DNA of 30,315 bases, from contig CAMTVZ010000173.1 in assembly GCA_947085285.1 (NCBI GenBank), positions 1 to 30,315 of the forward strand. The letters run 5' to 3'. Below, piece after piece: positions 1 to 7,113 of the stretch (positions are counted from its first letter, which is position 1; the number at the start of each line of letters is the position of its first letter). The position numbers and the translations under genes are program-made. The stretch comes from JASEGV01 sp947085285 (GTDB lineage: Bacteria; Bacteroidota; Ignavibacteria; UBA10030; BY39). The notes under the pieces were generated by a model. The model searched no databases, had not been told where the DNA came from, and saw nothing but the letters and a program-made list of their open reading frames with translations.

Positions 1-39
1 ACGTACAGCACATAAAGAAACAAAATAATAATCTAATAC

Positions 40-112
40 ACGTGTGTGGCTCAATGGCTAGAGCAGCGGTCTCCAAAACCGCAGGTTGGGGGTTCGAGTC
101 CCTCCACACGTG
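40..112 (+). tRNA. trnW: tRNA-Trp (anticodon CCA)
   Basis: A complete cloverleaf can be folded by eye. The acceptor stem pairs 40-46 with 105-111 (7 bp). The D stem pairs 49-52 with 61-64. The anticodon stem pairs 66-70 with 78-82 around a 7-base loop that carries CCA at 73-75. The T stem pairs 88-92 with 100-104 around TTCGAGT. The first pair is A-T and the discriminator base is G112, both as in bacterial tRNA-Trp. The CCA tail is not encoded: CAT follows the discriminator. A tRNA-Trp directly upstream of secE is a widespread bacterial arrangement, and the gap to secE is only 27 bp. Confidence 0.97.
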
Positions 113-139
113 CATTCATAACGTGTGTAAAAGGTTAAT

Positions 140-322
140 ATGAAAGAAAAAATAATAAATTTCTTCACCGACGTGGTTAAAGAAATGAAAAAAGTAACAT
201 GGCCCAAAAAAGAAGAATTACGCGAAACTACCGTTGTCGTGTTGGCTGTGTGTGGCGTTATTGCTGTTTTTGTTTACATCGTCGATACCATTGTTAGTCA
301 ATTGATGAAAGCAATCTTATAA
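140..322 (+). CDS. secE: Preprotein translocase subunit SecE
   Basis: SecE is the small clamp subunit that stabilises SecY in the SecYEG protein-conducting channel of the inner membrane. The 60-residue product is the short single-span form. It has a charged amphipathic N-terminal helix containing the family motif EMKKVTWPKKEEL (about residues 15-27), then one hydrophobic transmembrane segment at about residues 31-52. The ATG is preceded by AAAGG at a suitable distance. It lies between tRNA-Trp and nusG, the standard position, and stops 3 bp before the nusG start, which suggests translational coupling. Its partner SecY is encoded about 25 kb downstream in the same window. Confidence 0.96.
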   Translation: MKEKIINFFTDVVKEMKKVTWPKKEELRETTVVVLAVCGVIAVFVYIVDTIVSQLMKAIL

Positions 323-325
323 CAA

Positions 326-886
326 GTGGATAAAAATTTGAAAAATAACAAAACCGAAAAAAAATGGTACGTAGTTCGAACCTACTCAGGTCACGAAAAC
401 AAAGTAAAATTTTTTATCGAAGAAGAATCGGAACGTTTGAACCTGCTCGATAGAATTTCTCGTGTTGTAGTACCATCAGAAAAGGTATTTGAAATTAAGG
501 ATGGTAAAAAAAAGAGTAAGATCAAAACTTTCTTCCCAGGATATATTCTGGTCGAAACAATCTTAGATAAAGAAACTAAACATTTAATTCTGAATACTCC
601 TTCAGTAATAAGTTTTGTTGGACCTCCTGGCGAACCCACCCCCCTTCATCCAGAAGAAGTGCGTAGGCTTATCGGGTCACTCGATAGCGGAGCGGAAGAA
701 GAAGTTTTGGAAGTTCCTTACGTCGTAGGTGATGCTGTAAAAGTTACCGACGGACCCTTCAACAACTTTAGCGGTTTTGTACAAGAAATTAATAAAGAAA
801 AAATGAAATTAAAAGTGATGGTGAGTATTTTCGGACGAAAAACACCCATCGAACTCGATTTTAGTCAAGTAGAAATTGAAAAATAA
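326..886 (+). CDS. nusG: Transcription termination/antitermination protein NusG
   Basis: NusG binds the RNA polymerase clamp. It modulates pausing and Rho-dependent termination, and can link polymerase to the leading ribosome through S10. The 186-residue product has the NGN domain at about residues 13-120, starting with KKWYVVRTYSGHENKV and containing the FPGYILV strand. The C-terminal KOW domain is at about 130-186, with VGDAVKVTDGPFNNFSG. The start is GTG, 3 bp after the secE stop, with no clear Shine-Dalgarno sequence, so translation probably depends on coupling. A TTG at 338 is an in-frame alternative. The length is close to the usual 175-190. Confidence 0.96.
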   Translation: MDKNLKNNKTEKKWYVVRTYSGHENKVKFFIEEESERLNLLDRISRVVVPSEKVFEIKDGKKKSKIKTFFPGYILVETILDKETKHLILNTPSVISFVGPPGEPTPLHPEEVRRLIGSLDSGAEEEVLEVPYVVGDAVKVTDGPFNNFSGFVQEINKEKMKLKVMVSIFGRKTPIELDFSQVEIEK

Positions 887-904
887 TTTTTTAAAGGTTC
901 AATA

Positions 905-1327
905 ATGAAAAAAATTGTAGGTTATATTAAATTACAGATTCCAGCAGGTCAAGCAAATCCAGCACCACCGGTAGGCCCAGCCCTCGGTCAAAAAGGTGTA
1001 AATATTATGGAATTTTGTAAGCAGTTCAACGCAAAAACAAAAGATCAATCCGGCTTAATTATTCCTGTAGTTATCACCGTCTTCTCTGATAAATCGTTTG
1101 TTTTTATTACAAAAACTCCCCCCGCTGCCATCTTATTATTGAAAGCGGCTAAATTAGAGAAAGGTTCTGGAGAACCAAACCGGCTAAAGGTCGGAAAAGT
1201 AACATCGGCACAAGTTCGCCAGATTGCCGAAACGAAAATGGTTGATCTGAATGCTCACGACATTGAAGCAGCTATGAAAATGGTTGCAGGTACTGCTCGA
1301 AGTATGGGCATCATTGTAGAAGGATAG
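905..1327 (+). CDS. rplK: 50S ribosomal protein L11
   Basis: L11 binds the GTPase-associated region of 23S rRNA at the base of the L7/L12 stalk and takes part in factor binding and the stringent response. The 140 residues match the family length. The proline-rich N-terminal domain contains PAGQANPAPPVGPALGQKG at about 14-32, the thiostrepton-contact region, and the C-terminal RNA-binding domain contains the usual AHDIEAAMKMVAGTARSMG stretch. AAAGG precedes the ATG. It sits 18 bp after nusG and upstream of rplA, the conserved L11-L1 pair. Confidence 0.97.
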   Translation: MKKIVGYIKLQIPAGQANPAPPVGPALGQKGVNIMEFCKQFNAKTKDQSGLIIPVVITVFSDKSFVFITKTPPAAILLLKAAKLEKGSGEPNRLKVGKVTSAQVRQIAETKMVDLNAHDIEAAMKMVAGTARSMGIIVEG

Positions 1328-1341
1328 TTTTTAATTAACGT

Positions 1342-1380
1342 GGAAGTTTCAAACCGATATTAAATTACAGGTTGATTTCC
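1342..1380 (+). promoter_or_regulatory. Possible folded RNA element in the rplK-rplA gap
   Basis: In the 89-bp gap, GGAA at 1342-1345 can pair with TTCC at 1377-1380, and AACC at 1352-1355 with GGTT at 1370-1373. The two 4-bp helices are separated by an asymmetric internal loop. An alternative pairing, GTTTC 1346-1350 with GAAAC 1381-1385, competes with it. Two short helices around an asymmetric loop resemble the general shape of L1 mRNA targets, but the stems are short and AT-rich, and in Escherichia coli the L1 site lies upstream of rplK. The assignment is weak. Confidence 0.2.
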
Positions 1381-1416
1381 GAAACGCTATTACCACCAAA
1401 ACAAAGGAATAAAAAA

Positions 1417-2109
1417 ATGAAAATCAGTAAAAGATTCAAAGCAGCTACAGCTAAAGTAGATTCAAAAAAATTATTTACCATCGAAGATGCTGTTAACTTG
1501 ACAAAACAAACAGCTACTGCTAAATTTGTGGAGTCAATCGATATTGCTGTAAAATTGGGTGTAGACCCCAAAAAAGCAGACCAAGCTATACGCGGAACAG
1601 TATCGCTTCCGCACGGAACAGGTAAAGAAGTACGCGTGCTTGTTATTGCAAAACCTCCCAAAGACGAAGAAGCAAAAGCAGCCGGTGCCGACCATGCAGG
1701 CTTCCAAGATTATCTGCAAAAAATACAACAAGGCTGGGCGGAGATTGATGTTATTATCGCTACACCTGATGTAATGGGTGAGTTAGGAAAACTCGGGAAA
1801 ATTTTAGGGCCTCGAGGCTTAATGCCTAATCCCAAAAGTGGTACAGTAACTACCGAAGTTGCAAAAGCTGTTAAAGAGGTCAAAGCTGGCAAAATTGAAT
1901 TCCGCGTTGATAAAGCCGGAATTGTTCACGCCTCCATAGGGAAGGCAAATTTTGAGAATAATAAACTTATCGAAAACATCAACGCATTTTTAGCTACTGT
2001 AATACGCTTGAAGCCGGCAACAGCAAAAGGACAATACATTCGAAGTATTTCTCTTTCGAGTACGATGGGCCCTGGTATTCATATCGACAAAAATGTTATA
2101 AAATTATAA
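1417..2109 (+). CDS. rplA: 50S ribosomal protein L1
   Basis: L1 forms the mobile L1 stalk beside the E site, assists release of deacylated tRNA, and in many bacteria represses its own operon by binding mRNA. The 230-residue product has the two-domain L1 fold and the signature KLGKILGPRGLMPNPKSGTV around residues 121-140. I chose the ATG at 1417 because AAAGGA lies just upstream and the protein then starts MKISKRF as in homologues. An in-frame ATG at 1372 would add 15 residues unlike the family. The gene follows rplK after an 89-bp gap that may be folded. Confidence 0.96.
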   Translation: MKISKRFKAATAKVDSKKLFTIEDAVNLTKQTATAKFVESIDIAVKLGVDPKKADQAIRGTVSLPHGTGKEVRVLVIAKPPKDEEAKAAGADHAGFQDYLQKIQQGWAEIDVIIATPDVMGELGKLGKILGPRGLMPNPKSGTVTTEVAKAVKEVKAGKIEFRVDKAGIVHASIGKANFENNKLIENINAFLATVIRLKPATAKGQYIRSISLSSTMGPGIHIDKNVIKL

Positions 2110-2150
2110 ATAAAAAATTTACGCACTCACAAATAAAAATAACAATTAAT

Positions 2151-2193
2151 TTTTACTGCCAAATCAATTATGGGTTTGGGCTTCTCGGTAAAA
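2151..2193 (+). promoter_or_regulatory. Candidate L10 autoregulatory leader upstream of rplJ
   Basis: In the 105-bp gap ahead of rplJ, TTTTAC (2151-2156) pairs with GTAAAA (2188-2193). Inside it, GCCAAA (2158-2163) pairs with TTTGG(G)C (2175-2181), allowing one bulged G. A lopsided internal loop (1 base on the left, 6 on the right) separates the two stems, and the terminal loop is 11 bases. Many bacteria have an L10-(L12)n binding leader exactly here, containing a bent internal loop, which represses rplJ-rplL translation. The position and two-stem shape fit, but no covariation test was possible, and an identity with the known L10 leader family is inference. Confidence 0.4.
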
Positions 2194-2214
2194 AAATTAA
2201 CTATTGAGGAATCA

Positions 2215-2736
2215 ATGCAACGTAATGAAAAAAACAAAATAATAGAAGAAATAAAGGAGAAGGTTTCGCGCGCCAATGGTATGTATTTGGCTGACTTTAC
2301 CAGAATTACCGTAGAGCAGGTCAACGAGCTTCGACGGGAATTCTATAAAGCCGGTATCGAATATCGTGTCGTTAAAAACACACTCGTCCGTAAAGCGTTG
2401 GAAGCCGTAACCGGTTACGATAAAGTTTACCCCAAACTTACCGGTCCTACTGCGATTGCATTCGGATACAATGATCCAATTGTTCCGGCAAAAATTCTTA
2501 AAAAGTTCAGCGAGAAAAATCAAAACCTTAAAGTAAAAGCTTGTATTATCGAAAAACAATTTTACGAGGGGACTGAACTTAATAATATTGCCTCGATGCC
2601 ATCACATTCAGAAATAATAGCATCAATCCTCGGAAGTATTGATGCCCCCGCATCTGGACTCGTTGGCGTAATTTCTGCAGTGATGAGAGATCTGGTTAGT
2701 GTATTGGATGCAATCGAAAAAAAGAAAGCCGCATAA
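2215..2736 (+). CDS. rplJ: 50S ribosomal protein L10
   Basis: L10 anchors the L7/L12 dimers to 23S rRNA and forms the base of the factor-recruiting stalk. The product is 173 residues, the usual length. The N-terminal rRNA-binding domain contains the family pattern YLADFTRITVEQVNELRREF followed by YRVVKNTLVRKAL. The C-terminal helix near 140-173 is the L7/L12 docking helix. I chose the ATG at 2215 because GAGG lies about 7 bp upstream. The in-frame ATG at 2170 would add 15 residues and run through the candidate leader hairpin. It is followed 46 bp later by its partner rplL. Confidence 0.96.
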   Translation: MQRNEKNKIIEEIKEKVSRANGMYLADFTRITVEQVNELRREFYKAGIEYRVVKNTLVRKALEAVTGYDKVYPKLTGPTAIAFGYNDPIVPAKILKKFSEKNQNLKVKACIIEKQFYEGTELNNIASMPSHSEIIASILGSIDAPASGLVGVISAVMRDLVSVLDAIEKKKAA

Positions 2737-2782
2737 TTAAAATAATTATTTAGAAAATTTAATATTAAAGGAGAATAAAAAA

Positions 2783-3160
2783 ATGTCAGTAATTCAAGAA
2801 TTAGTTGAAAAAATTGAAAAATTAACTTTACTCGAAGCAGCAGAATTGAAAAAAGCTCTCGAAGAAAAATTTGGTGTAACAGCAGCAGCCCCGATGATGA
2901 TGGGCGGAGTTATGCCAGCTGCTGGTGCAGCCCCAGCCGCAGAAGAAAAAACCGAATTTAATGTCGTACTCGTAAGTGCTGGCGCTCAAAAAATTAACGT
3001 CATCAAAGTTGTGCGTGCTGTTACTGGTCTTGGTTTGAAAGAAGCAAAAGACCTTGTTGACGGAGCGCCTAAAACTATAAAAGAAGACTTAAGCAAAGAA
3101 GAAGCCGAAAAACTTAAGAAAGAACTCGAAGAAGCTGGCGCAACAGTAGAATTAAAGTAA
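2783..3160 (+). CDS. rplL: 50S ribosomal protein L7/L12
   Basis: L7/L12 is the multicopy stalk protein that recruits and stimulates EF-Tu, EF-G and other translational GTPases. The 125 residues show the N-terminal dimerisation helices (about 1-30), a flexible hinge rich in Ala, Met and Gly (about 35-55), and the C-terminal factor-binding domain (about 57-125). The last contains KINVIKVVRAVTGLGLKEAK and a Lys/Glu-rich end. AAAGGAGAA upstream of the ATG is one of the best ribosome binding sites in the window, fitting the need for several copies per ribosome. A hairpin region separates it from rpoB. Confidence 0.97.
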   Translation: MSVIQELVEKIEKLTLLEAAELKKALEEKFGVTAAAPMMMGGVMPAAGAAPAAEEKTEFNVVLVSAGAQKINVIKVVRAVTGLGLKEAKDLVDGAPKTIKEDLSKEEAEKLKKELEEAGATVELK

Positions 3161-3163
3161 TAT

Positions 3164-3195
3164 AGTAGCCAACGGACTTTGTCCACGAAACTACT
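3164..3195 (+). promoter_or_regulatory. Small nested hairpin directly after rplL
   Basis: AGTAG (3164-3168) can pair with CTACT (3191-3195), and inside it GGAC (3174-3177) pairs with GTCC (3181-3184) around a TTT loop. It begins 3 bp after the rplL stop codon and stands just ahead of the larger terminator-like hairpin. It could protect or process the 3' end of the rplL message. In Escherichia coli the rplL-rpoB gap holds both an attenuator and an RNase III site, but this stem is short and I cannot assign it that role. Confidence 0.3.
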
Positions 3196-3208
3196 CAACT
3201 AATAATTC

Positions 3209-3271
3209 AGCCGATAATTTATACATCTTTCGATGTAAATTTGAATTATCGGCTTGATGTTTTTTATTTTT
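3209..3271 (+). terminator. Intrinsic terminator/attenuator between rplL and rpoB
   Basis: AGCCGATAATT (3209-3219) and AATTATCGGCT (3244-3254) form a perfect 11-bp stem. Above an internal loop a second stem pairs TACATC (3222-3227) with GATGTA (3232-3237) around a TTTC loop. A T-rich run follows at 3260-3271 (11 T in 12 bases), after a 5-base spacer. This is the layout of a Rho-independent terminator. Placed between rplL and rpoB, a partial terminator would lower polymerase subunit synthesis relative to ribosomal protein synthesis, as known for the E. coli rplL-rpoB attenuator. Readthrough must occur unless rpoB has its own promoter. Confidence 0.75.
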
Positions 3272-3312
3272 AAGATTTGATAAGCTAATAAATAATGTAA
3301 GGAGCAGGTAAA

Positions 3313-6300
3313 TTGAAGCGCCTAATAAATATTCAAAACGAACGAATTTCATTTTCTAAGATTCCACAGGTCCTCGAACAACCCGACCTACTGAATGTTC
3401 AGAAGGAATCTTGGGAAGCTTTTTTACAAGCCAGAACCCCTTCGCAAAAACGAAAGGTGCAGGGTTTGCAACAAGTTTTTTTATTGAATTTTCCGATACA
3501 AGATACTCGCGAAAATTATCTTCTTGAATTCGTAGAATATTCAGTCGAAAAACCAAAGTACACTGTCAGAGAATGTCAAGAGAGAGGACTCTCGTATGCA
3601 GTCCCCCTCAAGGCAAAATTAAAACTGTCTAAGAAAAGTGAAGACGGCCAATCATATGTCGACACAATTGAACAAGAAGTGTATCTTGGCAATTTACCGA
3701 CAATGACCGACAGAGGCACCTTCATTATAAATGGTGCTGAACGTGTAGTAGTAAGTCAGCTGCATCGCTCCCCCGGTGTATTTTTCAGCGAGTCGGTTCA
3801 TCCAAACGGAACACCCATATTTTCTGCACGCATCATCCCTTTCCGCGGTTCGTGGATCGAATTCACAACCGATATTAGCAATGTAATGTACGTCTATATC
3901 GACAGAAAGAAAAAATTCCCTGTTACTACTCTCTTGCGCGCTATTGGCTATTCGTCGGATGACGAAATTTTAAAACTCTTCAACCTAATTGAAGAGGTCG
4001 ATACTAAAGAGGCTGACTTAAAAAATTATCTGAACCGAGTTATTTGTAGTGACGTTATTGATAAAAAAACTGGGGAAATCTTTATAAATAAAGATACGGC
4101 ACTAACCGAAGAACTTATAAAGAAGATTAAAAAATTAGAGATCAAAAAACTACATTTATTGAAATTTGATAGTAGCGGCGAACGTTCAATTATCGCCAAC
4201 ACAATTCAACGAGATGCAGTACGTACCGAACAAGATGCTCTTGAAGCCATTTACCGACAGTTGCGCTCGGGTGAAGCTCCTGATCTGGATACCGCCAAAA
4301 ATTTAATCGACCGATTATTCTTCAACGAAAAACGGTACGACCTTGGTAACGTAGGGAGAAACCGAATGAACTCGAAGCTCGGTTTAAATATACCTACAAC
4401 TACAACAACACTTACTCGCGAAGATATATTAGCAATCATCAATTATCTTTTGGATTTACAACAGGGTAAAAAAACAGTTGACGATATCGACCATCTGGGT
4501 AATCGTCGAGTTCGAACTGTTGGCGAACAGATAGCTCAACAATTCAATATCGGAATGGTTCGAATGACCCGAACAATTAGAGAACGAATGAATTTGCGCG
4601 ATAACGAAAATTTAACTCCACAAGATTTAATAAATGCCCGTACAATCACAAGCGTAATAAACTCCTTTTTCGGGACAAATCAACTGTCGCAGTTTATGGA
4701 TCAAACAAATCCGCTCGCCGAAATTACACATAAACGCCGTATGTCGGCACTCGGACCGGGTGGTCTAACACGTGAACGTGCCGGCTTCGAAGTTCGCGAC
4801 GTCCATTATACTCATTATGGCCGCTTGTGTCCTATCGAAACACCCGAAGGTCCAAACATCGGTTTGATCTCCTCTCTCTGTATTTATTCGCGTGTAAACG
4901 AATTCGGATTCATCGAAACACCATATAGAAAAGTGAAAGATGGAAAGGTTTCAACAGAAATCGAGTATCTTACAGCAGAAAAAGAAGACGTTTACACAAT
5001 AGCTCAGGCGAATGCAAAATTAGATGATCAAGGAAATTTCATCGATACCAAAATTAAAGCACGCTTCCAGAGCGATTATCCAATAGTGAAACCTGAAGAA
5101 GTTCATTATATGGATGTTGCCCCAACACAAATTGTAAGTGCAGCTGCGGCACTTATTCCATTCCTCGAACACGATGATGCTAACCGCGCATTGATGGGCT
5201 CGAATATGCAAAGGCAAGCAGTTCCTTTATTAAAACCTGAGGCTCCGATAGTTGGAACAGGATTCGAGAAAAAAATAGCCTTAGATTCAAAATCGATAAT
5301 CGTCGCTGAACGTTCAGGTGTAGTTCAATATGTTGATGCTGATAAAATTATCGTTCACTACGATACCGACGAAAGTAGTATCGAATCGTTGACCTCATTT
5401 GAGGATAGAACAGTAGTGGAATATAAGCTAACAAAATTTTTCAGGACAAACCAAGATACATGCATAAATCAGATACCGATAGTTGTAGCTGGACAAAAAG
5501 TAAAAAAAGGTCAGGTATTAGCCGATGGTAGTTCGACACAAAATGGAGAGTTGGCACTCGGTCGTAATGTACTGGTCGCGTTTATGCCGTGGCGAGGTTA
5601 TAATTTTGAAGATGCAATAATAGTCAGCGAGCGGTTGGTTGCTGAAGATGTATATACCTCGATTCATATTGAAGAATTCGAGTTACAAGTGCGCGACACA
5701 AAACGTGGCGAAGAAGAATTGACACGCGAGATACCAAATGTTAGTGAAGATGTTGTAAAAGATTTGGATGAAAACGGAGTTATCCGTGTGGGGGCTAATG
5801 TTAAAGAAGGGGATATTTTAGTCGGTAAAATAACTCCAAAAGGTGAAACCGACCCTACCCCCGAGGAAAAATTATTAAAAGCAATCTTCGGCGAAAAAGC
5901 TGGCGACGTGAAAGATGCCTCGTTGAAAGCCCCACCAGGGATGAAAGGGACTGTTATTGCCACAAAACTTTTCAGTCGCAAACGTAAAGATTCAGAAACA
6001 AAAAAACAAGATAAAAAACGTTCGGATCAGATTGATAAAAAACGACTGATTGATATAAAAGAGACTAAGAAAAAATTAGCTGAGAAATTAGGCATTTTGC
6101 TCGACGGTGAAAAGTGCTTAGGCATTCGCGACAAAAAAGGGAACATGGTTGTACGAAATTCGGTAGTACTCAAGCCAAATACTTTTGAATCGATTGATGA
6201 TTTAGAAAACTTAGATTATGAAGCTGAATGGGTCGAAAATAAAAAGAAAAATTCATTAATTGCTAAAATATATAACGCCTACTACGAAAAACTAAACGAT

Positions 6301-7089
6301 ATTGAAAGTATTTACAAGCACGAAAAAAATAAAATACAATCGGGGGACGAACTTCCTCCAGGTATTGTTCAACTTGCCAAAGTTTATGTTGCAAAGAAAC
6401 GTAAACTTTCGGTAGGCGATAAAATGGCCGGTAGGCACGGTAATAAAGGTGTTGTATCCAAAGTTGTTCCTATCGAAGATATGCCTTTCTTACCAGATGG
6501 GACTCCAGTCGATTTCGTATTAAATCCCTTAGGCGTTCCGTCGCGTATGAATTTGGGGCAGCTATTCGAAACTGCATTAGGTTGGGCTGGATACAAGTTA
6601 GGTCAAAAATATTCTACACCAATATTTGATGGTGCAACATGGGACGAAATAGCTGCAGAATTACAAAAAGCAGGAATAGCAGAGTATTCAAAAACGACTT
6701 TGATTGATGGAATGACAGGCGAAACATTCGACCAACCAGTATCTGTAGGCTACCTATATATGATGAAATTATCTCATTTGGTCGACGATAAAATCCACGC
6801 TCGTTCAACAGGTCCATATTCATTAATTACTCAACAACCACTAGGTGGTAAAGCCCAATTTGGTGGTCAACGTTTCGGAGAAATGGAAGTTTGGGCTCTC
6901 GAAGCATACGGAGCTGCACATAATTTGCAGGAATTATTAACAGTTAAAAGTGATGATGTGCCAGGTCGTGCCAAAGTATACGAAGCTATTGTTAAAGGAG
7001 ATAATCTCCCAGAATCAAGTATCCCTGAATCCTTTAACGTGTTAGTGCGCGAACTTATGGGTTTAGGTTTAGAAATCAAAATTGATTAA
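3313..7089 (+). CDS. rpoB: DNA-directed RNA polymerase subunit beta
   Basis: RpoB forms one jaw of the RNA polymerase core and contributes to the catalytic centre and the rifampicin pocket. The product is 1258 residues. The rifampicin region is at 454-481 and keeps the residues equivalent to E. coli Q513, D516, H526 and S531 (here Q460, D463, H473, S478), so it looks like the sensitive form. The catalytic region KMAGRHGNKG lies near 1037, and the C terminus ends at a typical ELMGLGLEIKID. A charged, lysine-rich stretch at about 890-1010 matches the position of the SI2-type lineage insertion. The start is TTG, with GGAG about 9 bp upstream. rpoC follows after 24 bp. Confidence 0.98.
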   Translation: MKRLINIQNERISFSKIPQVLEQPDLLNVQKESWEAFLQARTPSQKRKVQGLQQVFLLNFPIQDTRENYLLEFVEYSVEKPKYTVRECQERGLSYAVPLKAKLKLSKKSEDGQSYVDTIEQEVYLGNLPTMTDRGTFIINGAERVVVSQLHRSPGVFFSESVHPNGTPIFSARIIPFRGSWIEFTTDISNVMYVYIDRKKKFPVTTLLRAIGYSSDDEILKLFNLIEEVDTKEADLKNYLNRVICSDVIDKKTGEIFINKDTALTEELIKKIKKLEIKKLHLLKFDSSGERSIIANTIQRDAVRTEQDALEAIYRQLRSGEAPDLDTAKNLIDRLFFNEKRYDLGNVGRNRMNSKLGLNIPTTTTTLTREDILAIINYLLDLQQGKKTVDDIDHLGNRRVRTVGEQIAQQFNIGMVRMTRTIRERMNLRDNENLTPQDLINARTITSVINSFFGTNQLSQFMDQTNPLAEITHKRRMSALGPGGLTRERAGFEVRDVHYTHYGRLCPIETPEGPNIGLISSLCIYSRVNEFGFIETPYRKVKDGKVSTEIEYLTAEKEDVYTIAQANAKLDDQGNFIDTKIKARFQSDYPIVKPEEVHYMDVAPTQIVSAAAALIPFLEHDDANRALMGSNMQRQAVPLLKPEAPIVGTGFEKKIALDSKSIIVAERSGVVQYVDADKIIVHYDTDESSIESLTSFEDRTVVEYKLTKFFRTNQDTCINQIPIVVAGQKVKKGQVLADGSSTQNGELALGRNVLVAFMPWRGYNFEDAIIVSERLVAEDVYTSIHIEEFELQVRDTKRGEEELTREIPNVSEDVVKDLDENGVIRVGANVKEGDILVGKITPKGETDPTPEEKLLKAIFGEKAGDVKDASLKAPPGMKGTVIATKLFSRKRKDSETKKQDKKRSDQIDKKRLIDIKETKKKLAEKLGILLDGEKCLGIRDKKGNMVVRNSVVLKPNTFESIDDLENLDYEAEWVENKKKNSLIAKIYNAYYEKLNDIESIYKHEKNKIQSGDELPPGIVQLAKVYVAKKRKLSVGDKMAGRHGNKGVVSKVVPIEDMPFLPDGTPVDFVLNPLGVPSRMNLGQLFETALGWAGYKLGQKYSTPIFDGATWDEIAAELQKAGIAEYSKTTLIDGMTGETFDQPVSVGYLYMMKLSHLVDDKIHARSTGPYSLITQQPLGGKAQFGGQRFGEMEVWALEAYGAAHNLQELLTVKSDDVPGRAKVYEAIVKGDNLPESSIPESFNVLVRELMGLGLEIKID

Positions 7090-7113
7090 GAATGATATTG
7101 GAGCAAGATAATT

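Noticed and set aside
1..39. A promoter for tRNA-Trp at the window start
   Set aside because: The 39 bases are A-rich with no recognisable -35/-10 pair, and the true promoter may lie before the window.
1372..1416. Upstream in-frame start codons for rplA (1372), rplJ (2170), rplV (18903) and rplN (20877)
   Set aside because: The extra residues do not match the families, and the downstream ATGs have well-placed ribosome binding sites and give the usual protein lengths.
3254..3283. TTGATG-N18-TGATAA upstream of rpoB as a promoter
   Set aside because: The -10 match is poor, and the -35-like bases lie inside the terminator's 3' stem and spacer. A separate rpoB promoter cannot be supported.
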